A stretch of 64,000 nt of DNA from Bin87 sp965116785 (lineage in GTDB: Bacteria; Chloroflexota; Dehalococcoidia; Lucifugimonadales; UBA3495): positions 2,976,001-3,040,000 of the forward strand of contig OZ220731.1 of the NCBI GenBank assembly GCA_965116785.1. The letters are read 5' to 3'. Within the stretch, counting starts at the first letter, position 1. Every line of letters starts with the position of its first letter. Under the pieces are notes generated by a model, which saw nothing but the letters and a program-made list of their open reading frames with translations, did not search any database and had not been told where the DNA came from. Both the position numbers and the translations under genes were made by a program. Positions 56,613 through 64,000 of this stretch are shown piece after piece.

Positions 56613-56890
56613 ATTTCGGGTAGGCCCTGTCGACGAGACTCTTCAATGTTCCGCAGGTGCTCTTCCCAATCAGGCTCTCGTTCCAGGCCGGAGTTGGCGC
56701 TGCATTCATGAAGAAATGCCATCAGCTCCTCTACCGACTGAAATCGATCATCCGCTGGGGCCGTTGCTTGCGGACTGTGCTGCCGCGCCACCGAAATCAG
56801 CCATGCGTCCAACGCCATGCCTTCGCGTTCTGCCTGTTTGGCAAAACGCTCGCGGTCTTCCTCGGTGATTTCGAACTGGATAGTAGCCAT
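56609..56890 (-). CDS. Antitoxin of PIN toxin pair
   Basis: A 93-residue protein starting MATIQFEITEEDRERFAKQA then EREGMALDAWLISVARQH, an RHH-like DNA-binding domain. The C-terminus is acidic and helical (EREPDWEEHLRNIEESRRQG). It is the first gene of the operon with the PIN toxin. No palindromic operator is obvious upstream. Confidence 0.75.
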   Translation of the reverse strand: MATIQFEITEEDRERFAKQAEREGMALDAWLISVARQHSPQATAPADDRFQSVEELMAFLHECSANSGLEREPDWEEHLRNIEESRRQGLPEI

Positions 56891-57016
56891 GACGTCACCT
56901 TCCCACTTGGATAGGATAGCACTTCGCAGCGGTATGGAACTATCTCCGCCGTTGACCTGCCGGCCTGCCGCCGCCTACAATCCCGGCAACTCTCAACCGA
57001 CCGCAGGAGCCGCTCC

Positions 57017-57889
57017 ATGACGACTCATAACGACGATTACGCTCACCCCGAGTACCTGACCGACGCCGCCTGGGTCGCCGCACGCCTGGACGATCCCAAC
57101 GTGGTGGTGCTGGATTGCGCCAACACCGCCGACGCCTGGCAGCGCGGGCATATCCCCGGCGCGGCTCACGTGGCCGACAACTGGGCCAAGAACCCCGACA
57201 GTTCGATTGAACCAGGGGCACGCGGGCAACACGTCATGGCGCCGGAGCAGTTCAAGGCCATGGCCGAGGGCCTGGGCATCGGCGACGAGACGATGGTCGT
57301 CACCTACGACCACGCCCAGGGGCTTACGGCGGCGCGCATCTGGTGGGTGTTCAACTACTACGGCCACACCAACGTGAAGGTGCTCAACGGCGGCTGGAGG
57401 GCGTGGGTCAACGCGGGGCAGCCCGTCGACTTCGGCCGTGCCAAGGCTCCGGCGGCGGTGACCTTCACCCCGCGAGCCGACGAGTCGTTCATCGCCACCG
57501 GCGACGAGCTCAAGGAGGCCTGTTCATTGGACGGGGGGCTCGCGGACAACGTGGTGGTGTGGGATGTGCGCAGCGACGGTGAGTGGGACGGCTCAGCCCC
57601 CAACTATCAGAACAAGCGGCAGGGGCATGTTCCCGGCGCGGTGCACCTGGAGTGGTTCAACCTGATGGACCGCAACACCCACGAGTTCAAGCCGGCGGCG
57701 GAGATCCGGCGCATTCTCACGGAGCACGGCATCACGCCGGACAAGACGGCGTACTCCTATTGACAGGCCGGCATCCGTGCGGCGCACGGAAACTTCGTAC
57801 TCCGCCTGGTGGGCTTCGAAAACGCCAAGAACTACGACGCGTCCATGAGCGAGTGGGCCAACCGGGACGACACGCCGATGACCGTGTAG
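57017..57889 (+). CDS. Two-domain rhodanese with UGA (selenocysteine) at the catalytic position
   Basis: A 290-residue sulfurtransferase when TGA at 57761-57763 is read as selenocysteine. The N-terminal rhodanese domain (residues 10-135) reads VVVLDCANTADAWQRGHIPG then TYDHAQGLTAARIWWVFNYYG; the Asp where Cys would be is usual for the inactive half. The C-terminal domain (150-285) has VVWDVRSDGEWDG and QGHVPGAVHLEW, then KTAYSY-U249-QAGIRAAHGNF and KNYDASMSEWAN. U249 is exactly where the catalytic Cys of YCQAG is found in thiosulfate sulfurtransferases. The frame goes on to TAG at 57889. A perfect stem-loop begins 11 nt after the UGA. Without readthrough the product would lack the whole active-site loop. 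Confidence 0.9.
57774..57790 (+). promoter_or_regulatory. Putative bacterial SECIS hairpin of the rhodanese gene
   Basis: TCCGTGC and GCACGGA are perfect 7-bp arms closed by a GGC loop. The loop falls on nucleotides 18-20 after the UGA at 57761-57763. This spacing, and a loop beginning GG, are as in the E. coli fdhF SECIS. The hairpin is within coding sequence and compatible with the rhodanese protein. Confidence 0.75.
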
Positions 57890-57910
57890 AAGTCGGAAAG
57901 GGGGCAGCCC

Positions 57911-58141
57911 ATGAAGATACTGAGTCCGACTATGAACATCTCGGGCGGAGCCGCGATCATTTCAGGAGGCGCCGCCCTGCTGCTGATCGGGTACCTGCTT
58001 TACCGGCAAACACGACAGGCAGAGGACCGGGCCGCAGCCGCCGGGGCTACGGTCGAACAACTGCGGTCGGAATTGGGGGAACTGCGCGTGGAAACGGCGT
58101 CCCTGCGCAACGAGCGCCGGCGCAACCGGCGAAAGCGCTAG
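57911..58141 (+). CDS. Small membrane-anchored coiled-coil protein
   Basis: A 76-residue protein with one TM segment (AAIISGGAALLLIGYLLY), followed by a coiled coil (TVEQLRSELGELRVETASLR) and a very basic end (NERRRNRRKR). It starts 21 bp after the rhodanese with GGGGGC upstream, and ends 9 bp before the SNase gene, so the three may be one operon. The function is unknown. Confidence 0.62.
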   Translation: MKILSPTMNISGGAAIISGGAALLLIGYLLYRQTRQAEDRAAAAGATVEQLRSELGELRVETASLRNERRRNRRKR

Positions 58142-58150
58142 CGAACGACG

Positions 58151-58696
58151 ATGGCCCGCAGGGTCCGGATACGGCGGGTCATCGACGGAGACTCGCTGGA
58201 GGTCAAATACGCGGGGCTGTTCAGCTTCCTGCGGAGCCCGTTTCCGGTGCGGCTCTACGGCATCGATGCGCCGGAACTGGCTCAACCCTACGGGCAGGAG
58301 TCGCGCAAGCAGCTCGAGAAGCTGGTGCGGCGGGGCGGGATCCGAATGGATGTCAGGGCCACCGACCGCTACGGGCGCACGGTGGGCCTGCTCTACCGAC
58401 GACGACGCGGGCAGTCGCTCAACGCGGAGATGGTGCGCTCCGGCATGGCGTGGTGGTACCGTCGCTACGGCGGCCGGGACCTGGGGTTCCCGGAGGCAGA
58501 GGCCGAGGCCAAACGACGACGGCGCGGCGTCTGGAAGGATGGAGACCGTATCCGCCGCCCATGGGACTACCGGGCCGACCTCAGGCGGGGGCGGCAACGA
58601 CGGCGACGGATCCGGCGCGTTCTCACCTGGATGATGATCGGGGCGTTTGCCATCGCGCTGGCAGGGTTGGCGCTGGCGATAGTGATCCTATTGTAG
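58151..58696 (+). CDS. SNase-family nuclease with C-terminal membrane helix
   Basis: A 181-residue thermonuclease-like protein: RRVIDGDSLEV, VRLYGIDAPELAQ with the catalytic Arg and Asp, DRYGRTVGLLY with the second catalytic Arg, and LNAEMVRSGMAWWY. It lacks an N-terminal signal peptide but has a hydrophobic helix at the C-terminus (MMIGAFAIALAGLALAIVILL), as in a tail-anchored protein with the catalytic part in the cytoplasm. It sits after the small membrane protein. Confidence 0.87.
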   Translation: MARRVRIRRVIDGDSLEVKYAGLFSFLRSPFPVRLYGIDAPELAQPYGQESRKQLEKLVRRGGIRMDVRATDRYGRTVGLLYRRRRGQSLNAEMVRSGMAWWYRRYGGRDLGFPEAEAEAKRRRRGVWKDGDRIRRPWDYRADLRRGRQRRRRIRRVLTWMMIGAFAIALAGLALAIVILL

Positions 58697-58705
58697 GCAG
58701 TCGCA

Positions 58706-60103
58706 CTACGGAACCAGCGGGTGTCCCACCAGGCCCCAGTACGGCACCACCGCCAGCAGGAGAATGGCCGTGGCCATCACGGTCATTATGACGGCGAACC
58801 GGAAGATCTCCGGGTTGGCGATTTCGGCGCGCTGGAAGATGAAGACGCTCGCGGTTCCGCCCGCGCTGTAGTACACCACCGAGTCGCCGACCACCACCGC
58901 TGCCATGCCGCACACCAATGGATCAAGGCCCAGGGATTCGGCAGCGGCCATGGTCACCGGGATCACCAGCGCGAGATAGCCGGCGATGTTGGGCAGGATG
59001 AACCGCATCATGGCGAAACACGCGCACAGCAGCAGCAAAACCAGCATCGGTGACGTGGCAAGCTGGGACACGCCGCCGACCAGCGTCTCCGAGAACCATG
59101 CCGCAGCCCCGGTGGTCACCAGCGCGTGGGACAGCGACAGCGACGTGGCAATGATGAAGAAGTTTGACCAGCCCAGGTTCCTCTCGAATTCGCTCCAGGT
59201 GAGTATCCCGACCCGCGGCAGCAGGATCAGGCACATAGCGATCATGGCGGGAACCGCCGGATGCAGCCCGTGGGCAAAATCGGTGAACCACAGCAGGGCG
59301 GTGATCATCACGATGCCGGCCGCCCGCATTTCGATGGGCCTGATGCGGTCCAGCGCGACGGTAGTGGCTGTTGCATCGTCGCCCAGCCGGAACCCGGACC
59401 GGTAGAACAGGAACAGCACGGTCCCGCCGACGATCAGGTTGGCGTAGAAGGGCACGCTCATCAGCACGAACCACTGGGTCCACGAGAAGTCGCCCAGCAG
59501 GCCCGAGGCCACCACCGGGGTTATGCCGCCGGCCAGCAGCGCGGTGGAGCCGAGGCGATTGAGGCTGCCCATGGCCATCATCGTGGCCCGGTAAAGGGGG
59601 TGCTCCTTGGGTATGTTCCAGCGGTCCAGCACCTGCTCGTAGACGTGGACCATGATGGCGCCCCGGGTGCTGGCGGACGGCAACGCGAAGGTCAGCGCGG
59701 CGAAGGAAAACAGCATCTGGATGTAGAGCAGTCGGGGGCTCCCCTGTGCGCCGCGCATGAGCCAGGTGGCCAGGCGTTCGGCAAGCCCCGATTGCTGCAC
59801 CGCCAGGCCCAGGGTCAGGATGCCGATCAGGAAGTAGGCGACCGGTTGGGAAAAGCCGTAGAGCGCGGGCCCGAGATCCGGCACCGCCCCCACCAGGACC
59901 AGGAGCAAAACTCCGCCGACGCCGGCCACGGGCACGGGAATGGCTTCGGTGGCCCACAGTATGACGGCGAGGAGCATGACCGCCAGCGCGCGCTGGCCGT
60001 GCTCGCTCAAGCCCGCCGGAGCGGGCATGAGCAGGATGACCAGGAACACCGCCGCGGCCAGGAATAGTTTGACCGCCGTTCCGCCGCGAATCGCGGGCGC
60101 CAT
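58706..60103 (-). CDS. DASS/SLC13-family sodium-dependent anion transporter
   Basis: A membrane protein of about 465 residues with roughly 11 hydrophobic helices. SLC13 motifs include AIPVPVAGVGGVLLLVL and FALPSASTRGAIMVHVYEQV in the first half and MRFILPNIAGYLALVIPV in the second. The SNT-type motif is divergent (STRG), so substrate (dicarboxylate, sulfate or other) is unclear. The start at 60103 gives MAPAIRGG; the in-frame ATG at 60121 adds six residues. It is convergent with the SNase gene. Confidence 0.87.
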   Translation of the reverse strand: MAPAIRGGTAVKLFLAAAVFLVILLMPAPAGLSEHGQRALAVMLLAVILWATEAIPVPVAGVGGVLLLVLVGAVPDLGPALYGFSQPVAYFLIGILTLGLAVQQSGLAERLATWLMRGAQGSPRLLYIQMLFSFAALTFALPSASTRGAIMVHVYEQVLDRWNIPKEHPLYRATMMAMGSLNRLGSTALLAGGITPVVASGLLGDFSWTQWFVLMSVPFYANLIVGGTVLFLFYRSGFRLGDDATATTVALDRIRPIEMRAAGIVMITALLWFTDFAHGLHPAVPAMIAMCLILLPRVGILTWSEFERNLGWSNFFIIATSLSLSHALVTTGAAAWFSETLVGGVSQLATSPMLVLLLLCACFAMMRFILPNIAGYLALVIPVTMAAAESLGLDPLVCGMAAVVVGDSVVYYSAGGTASVFIFQRAEIANPEIFRFAVIMTVMATAILLLAVVPYWGLVGHPLVP

Positions 60104-60168
60104 GGTGGAAAGACTGAACAACAGACTCGCCGCTGACTGGCGAGCGCCTCAAACCCGCGCCAGGGCGA

Positions 60169-62394
60169 TCAGCGCTCGGTCTGTCTCAGGGGGCTGCTGG
60201 TGACGCGACTTACCGAGATGACACCGCGGATGCCCTCGATGCGGGAAAACACGCGGTTCAGTTCCTCAAGGTCCTTCACATGGATGGTGAATTCCATGCT
60301 GACCGTGGCGTCGTCGTTCTCCCGGGTCACTGCCCAGGCGATGTTGATCTTGTCGTCCGAGACCTTGGTGGTCACGTCCCGCAGCAGGCCCACGCGGTCC
60401 ATGGCCTCGATGCGGATTCGGACCGGATAAAGTTCCTGCTTCTGCCCCCAGGAAACGGGAACCAGCCGTTCCTGCTCGTCCTCGTTGAGCACGTTGATGC
60501 AACCCACCTTGTGCACGCTGACGCCGCGGGAGCGCGTGACGAAGCCGATGATCGGGTCCCCCTGGATTGGGTTGCAGCATCGGGCGATGCTGGTCAGCAG
60601 GTCTCCCACGCCCAGCACCGAAATCCCCGACGTCGGACTGGACAGGGACGTTGAGCCCCGCAGCTTTGGCATCCAGGAGGCCTCGGCCATCTCGTCGTTG
60701 CGGAACTGGGTCAGGCGCGCGGACAGGGCGGAGTCGCTCAGTTCGCCGGAGCCCAGGGCCGCCAGCAGGTCTTCCATGCTTTCGTAGCGGCACCCTTCGA
60801 GCACCTCGCGGTCAGACATCTTGACGCCCATGCGACGCAACTCGCGGCGCAGGAGTTCGCGTCCACGGGTGATGTTGGCGCTGCGGGCCTGCCGGTTGAA
60901 CCAGGAGCGTATCTTCTGCCTCGTGCTGTTGGTGGCCACGTATCCGCGCGCCGGGTTCAGCCAGTCGGGCGACGGCCCCCGGCCGGTCTTGCCGGCCACC
61001 ACCTCCACCGTGTCGCCGTTATGCAGGGGCGTGTCCAGCGACATCAGCTTGCCGTTGACCTTGGCGCCGGAGATGCGATGCCCCAGGTCGGTGTGGATCT
61101 TGTAGGCGAAGTCGATGGGCGTGGCCCCGGCGGCCAGTTCCACAATGTCGCCCTTGGGCGTGTAGACAAAAACCTGGTCGTGGAACAGGTCTTCCCGCAC
61201 CCGTTCCAGGAACTCATTGGTGTCCGGCGTCTCGCGCTGCCACTCCAGCAGTTGGCGCAGGCCGGTCATCCGCTCTTCAAAAGTGGGGTTGCCGCCGGCC
61301 GAGCCGCGCTGTTCCTTGTACCGCCAGTGGGCCGCCACGCCGTATTCCGCCACCTGGTGCATCTCGCGGGTCTTGATCTGCACCTCCAGCGGATGCCCCC
61401 CGTCGCACAGCACCGTGGTGTGCAACGCCTGGTACATGTTCTTCTTGGGGGTGGCGATATAGTCGTCGAACTGGCCGGGTATCGGGCTCCACATGCGGTG
61501 GGTGACGCCCAGGGCGGAATAGCAGTCGGCTATCTCGTCGACGACCACGCGCAGGGCATACAGGTCGTAGATGTCGCTGAGTTCCTTGCCTTCGGCTGCG
61601 TACTTCTCAATCTTGTTGTGTATGGAGTAGATGCCCTTGGGCCGGCCGTTCACGTCCGCGCGCAGGCGGTTATCGGCCAACTCCGTCTTGAGCCGGTCCG
61701 CCACGTCGTCCACGTAGGCCTCCCGCTGCGACCGCCGCGCCGCCAGCATGCGGGAAATCTCACGGTACCTGCCTTCGTTGAGATGGCGGAAAGCCAGGTC
61801 GTCCAGCTGCCACTTGAGCTCCCAGATGCCCAGGCGATGGGCCAGGGGCGAGTAGACGTCCAGGGTCTCCTGGGCGATGCGCCGCCGCTTGTCTTCGGAG
61901 AGCGCGTCCAGCGTACGCATGTTGTGCAGCCGGTCCGCGAGCTTGATGAGCACCACGCGGATGTCTTCGGCCATGGCCACGAGCATCTTGCGCAGGCTTT
62001 CGGCGTACAGGTTTTCCGCGGGCGTGGCGCCGTTGGCCTCCGCGCCGGGCGGGCGGTAGTCCATGCGGGTCAGCTTGGTGACGCCGTCCACCAGCCGGGC
62101 CACGTCCGGGCCGAAGCGGGCTTCGAGTTCGGTTACTTCGACGCCGCAGTCCTCGAGAACATCGTGCAGCAGGGCCCCGATGATGGTGTCTGGGTCGAGG
62201 TACAGGCCGGCCAGGATGGTGGCCGCCGCCAGGGGATGAACGATATAAGGGTCGCCGGACCGCCGCATCTGCCCGTCGTGGCACTTTTCCGCGAAGTCGT
62301 AGGCCGACCTGATGCGCTCCAGTTGGTTCGCATCGTCCACGTATTCAGATACGCGAGCGATCAGATCGGTGGACTCGCTGGTGACCGCGACCAT
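60169..62394 (-). CDS. relA: Bifunctional (p)ppGpp synthetase/hydrolase (RelA/SpoT homologue)
   Basis: A 741-residue Rel protein. The HD hydrolase domain has HPLAAATILAG and ALLHDVLEDC. The synthetase domain has GIYSIHNKIEKY and TPKKNMYQALHT. TGS (DIVELAAGATPIDFAYKIHT) and ACT (YPVRIRIEAMDRVGLLRDVT) domains follow. Both catalytic domains look complete, so it should make and break (p)ppGpp. The start at 62394 follows AGGAGG by 7 bp; an open frame continues to 62613 with no family match. Rel signalling connects with the Obg and other stress proteins in this window. Confidence 0.96.
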   Translation of the reverse strand: MVAVTSESTDLIARVSEYVDDANQLERIRSAYDFAEKCHDGQMRRSGDPYIVHPLAAATILAGLYLDPDTIIGALLHDVLEDCGVEVTELEARFGPDVARLVDGVTKLTRMDYRPPGAEANGATPAENLYAESLRKMLVAMAEDIRVVLIKLADRLHNMRTLDALSEDKRRRIAQETLDVYSPLAHRLGIWELKWQLDDLAFRHLNEGRYREISRMLAARRSQREAYVDDVADRLKTELADNRLRADVNGRPKGIYSIHNKIEKYAAEGKELSDIYDLYALRVVVDEIADCYSALGVTHRMWSPIPGQFDDYIATPKKNMYQALHTTVLCDGGHPLEVQIKTREMHQVAEYGVAAHWRYKEQRGSAGGNPTFEERMTGLRQLLEWQRETPDTNEFLERVREDLFHDQVFVYTPKGDIVELAAGATPIDFAYKIHTDLGHRISGAKVNGKLMSLDTPLHNGDTVEVVAGKTGRGPSPDWLNPARGYVATNSTRQKIRSWFNRQARSANITRGRELLRRELRRMGVKMSDREVLEGCRYESMEDLLAALGSGELSDSALSARLTQFRNDEMAEASWMPKLRGSTSLSSPTSGISVLGVGDLLTSIARCCNPIQGDPIIGFVTRSRGVSVHKVGCINVLNEDEQERLVPVSWGQKQELYPVRIRIEAMDRVGLLRDVTTKVSDDKINIAWAVTRENDDATVSMEFTIHVKDLEELNRVFSRIEGIRGVISVSRVTSSPLRQTER

Positions 62395-62727
62395 AGGCGC
62401 CCTCCTGACTGTCACGGGGTGCGAGCGCGGAAACTCCCACGCGATGGGCGACGTCGCGCTGCAGCCTGCCCGACGATGATAACCATCCGCCCCAGGTATG
62501 TCCAGCGCGGCGCGTGCGAGTGCAGGGCCTTTCGGTTTTTCAGTTTTGCCACCGGGAGAGCAGCGTAGCAATCCGGTTGGGGTGGCAAAATGCCCCACGG
62601 CGGACGAGGCCACCGCAACGAGATTGCCCGGTCGCTATGCTTCTCGCAAGGACAGCCGAAAGACCCCGCCCGGCGAACCGCGGCCCATGCCAGGCAAGTT
62701 TTGGTCAGCGGAGGTCAGGGAGCGCGA
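62395..62727. other. Gap with only a weak family B-like sequence
   Basis: No convincing gene. Near 62615-62660 the sequence CAACGAGATTGCCCGGTCGC then TATGCTTCTCGCAAGGAC resembles the family B repeat. The rel frame upstream of its start is open here but carries no family residues. Confidence 0.45.
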
Positions 62728-64000
62728 TCAATTTGAGGAATGGCACCGACTTGGCAGTTCGCTTCCCTGCCGACCGAGCAAGAATTTCCAGCGGGGGTTG
62801 CTGGGCCAGAAGAATTCGCTGCGCACGCTTCCGCCGGCGCCGCTATCGACGAAGTTGTTGCTGGTCAGCACGGTGAAGGCGTGCCGAACTCCCGGGACGA
62901 GACGCCGGATGGTGTACTCAGCGCGGCCATTGTTGACCGGAATATTCTGCGCGTTCACGTCAACATAGATGAATGCTTCGATCCACTCTCCGGTGCAACT
63001 GGCCTTGGCCAGGTGGTAGTCCACCTCCATGTTGACGTAGCCGATGCGGTAGTAGGTGGCGTCCGACACCGCATCCCAGGACAGGGTAACTTCGCCAGCG
63101 CCCGGGCCCTCTTGCACGGAGAGGTTGGTTATTGGCTGGAGGTCGCCTGACGGGGAAGGACTGTCCGACGTGGGCAGGACGGCGAAACCGTGCCCCCACA
63201 CGCTATCCGCGGCGGCAGCCCCGCGTTCGGTCGCGTTCTGCTTCAGGTAAGCGGTTACCTGCTCCGGGATGTAATCGGGGAACCGCTGCCTCACCAGGGC
63301 CGCCATGCCGGCCACGTGGGGAGAAGCTTGGCTGGTGCCGCCAAAGGGGCACGAAGAGCCGGGGCGTTGGAGGCCATACGTTGCTGAACGTCCACAGGCG
63401 ATTCCGGTGATGTCGGGCTTGACCCGACCGTCCATGGTTGGGCCCCGTGAACTGTAGTCCGCGATATACTCGGTATCCCACCAGTGGGTTGCGGCCACCG
63501 CCAGCATCCCCCGGTTCCGGCTCTCTGCCGGGTTGCCGATGTGGTGTCCTGGCGAATAATATTCCAGATCATCGGTCATCCAAGTAGTCAACTGTATCCA
63601 GGCCGGGTCGCCCGGGCAGGAGTACTTGCGTATAAGCAAATAGTACCTTCCTTCGCCACCAACACCAGTGGCCTGCCACCATAACCATTCCAAAGGAATA
63701 TCATTGACACCGCCATCTTGAATAGCATTGGAATTGAGAACCCTTATATCGTTATTCGGGCCTGGTATAGATCTCCACAACTCCAAATCCAAATCGCAAT
63801 CGGCACCGCCCCAGCTATCATCCCATCTCATAAAGGCGGATACTCTGGATCTTCGAGGCGAGTCTGGATCATACGGCAGGAAGAAAGTGTTCCCTGCATC
63901 TCGTGGCGTAAAATTGTGCGAGCCGTTACCATCCGGATCGCTAAACCTGCCGTACCAAGTGTTTGTGGCTCCGTTCCCGCCAGAATTGACGAATACAATG
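62728..64000 (-). CDS. Subtilisin-like serine protease (S8), partial, with FN3-like end
   Basis: The frame is open at the right edge, so the N-terminus with the catalytic Asp and His lies outside. The visible 424 residues have VFVNSGGNGA, where the oxyanion-hole Asn is, then YIADYSSRGPTMDGRVKPDI and the catalytic Ser in GGTSQASPHVAGMAALV. After that comes an FN3-like domain (VQEGPGAGEVTLSWDAVSDA). It is probably secreted. Between oxyanion Asn and Ser there is an insert of about 120 residues with many Asp and Tyr. The start is beyond 64000. Confidence 0.9.
   Translation of the reverse strand, partial: IVFVNSGGNGATNTWYGRFSDPDGNGSHNFTPRDAGNTFFLPYDPDSPRRSRVSAFMRWDDSWGGADCDLDLELWRSIPGPNNDIRVLNSNAIQDGGVNDIPLEWLWWQATGVGGEGRYYLLIRKYSCPGDPAWIQLTTWMTDDLEYYSPGHHIGNPAESRNRGMLAVAATHWWDTEYIADYSSRGPTMDGRVKPDITGIACGRSATYGLQRPGSSCPFGGTSQASPHVAGMAALVRQRFPDYIPEQVTAYLKQNATERGAAAADSVWGHGFAVLPTSDSPSPSGDLQPITNLSVQEGPGAGEVTLSWDAVSDATYYRIGYVNMEVDYHLAKASCTGEWIEAFIYVDVNAQNIPVNNGRAEYTIRRLVPGVRHAFTVLTSNNFVDSGAGGSVRSEFFWPSNPRWKFLLGRQGSELPSRCHSSN

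Noticed and set aside
61021..62568. 515-residue plus-strand ORF opposite rel
   Set aside because: Mirror frame of the Rel protein; same biased composition, no domain.
1..64000. Recoding of UGA as a sense codon throughout (genetic code change)
   Set aside because: Several conserved genes end normally at TGA, for example obg at 19517-19519 overlapping the nadD start and the AAA gene at 16365-16367, so UGA is a stop in general.

Overview
The window is GC-rich, gene-dense bacterial chromosome. Gene content fits an uncultured Chloroflexota-type bacterium of the SAR202/Dehalococcoidia or sponge-associated kind: several Uma2 proteins, a luciferase-like flavin monooxygenase, acyl-CoA dehydrogenase, an SCP-type thiolase-like protein, amidohydrolase and carboxymuconolactone decarboxylase, type II glutamine synthetase, two-domain universal stress proteins, very many toxin-antitoxin (TA) loci and many short palindromic dispersed repeats. 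This placement is an inference from gene content; there is no rRNA gene to confirm it, and I saw no tRNA gene or CRISPR array.

Layout. 1-4 kb: partial epoxide hydrolase, small membrane proteins, hemW with an in-frame 18-bp minisatellite, a DUF1232 protein and an orphan antitoxin. 4-11 kb: AAA+ ATPase, two Uma2 proteins, a small gene with an in-frame UGA, two tandem hicBA modules, YqeK-like HD phosphatase, an aspartic-protease-like protein, a HIT protein and an acyl-CoA dehydrogenase. 11-18 kb: an exported Calx-beta protein, a Phd/RelE locus whose toxin carries a nonsense codon, GlcG/HbpS-like protein, an AAA ATPase + DUF4276 pair and a polysaccharide deacetylase. 18-29 kb: obg-nadD-pyrE, a partial pyrE duplication around a DUF2442 gene, beta-lactamase-like hydrolase, two PIN-type TA pairs, ygfZ and an A-type Fe-S carrier, then larC-larE. 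29-46 kb: a Septu-like ptuA-ptuB pair, ychF, a thiolase-like protein and a catabolic cluster, an LLM oxidoreductase, a universal stress protein, a lipoprotein metallopeptidase, and an inositol-phosphate synthase with a CDP-alcohol phosphotransferase. 47-57 kb: a long non-coding stretch, universal stress protein, glutamine synthetase, an HsdR-N-like nuclease, three tandem hicAB modules, acs and another PIN TA pair. 57-64 kb: a rhodanese with a UGA in place of the catalytic Cys codon, an SNase, a DASS transporter, a bifunctional (p)ppGpp synthetase/hydrolase and a partial subtilase.

The most notable observation is two genes whose frames run through an in-frame UGA and continue with plausible protein. 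Each UGA is followed, 17 nt and 10 nt later, by a perfect short hairpin whose loop begins GG, as expected of bacterial SECIS elements. One is a two-domain rhodanese with UGA exactly at the catalytic cysteine; the other is a roughly 109-residue protein that resembles the CC/Se-motif family. Together they suggest that this organism uses selenocysteine. A second notable arrangement is an inositol-3-phosphate synthase with an N-terminal helix-turn-helix domain whose start codon lies just downstream of a perfect 8-bp-arm palindrome, suggesting an autoregulated enzyme. About eleven TA loci, two putative anti-phage gene pairs and four families of dispersed palindromes make up an unusually large accessory load for 64 kb.
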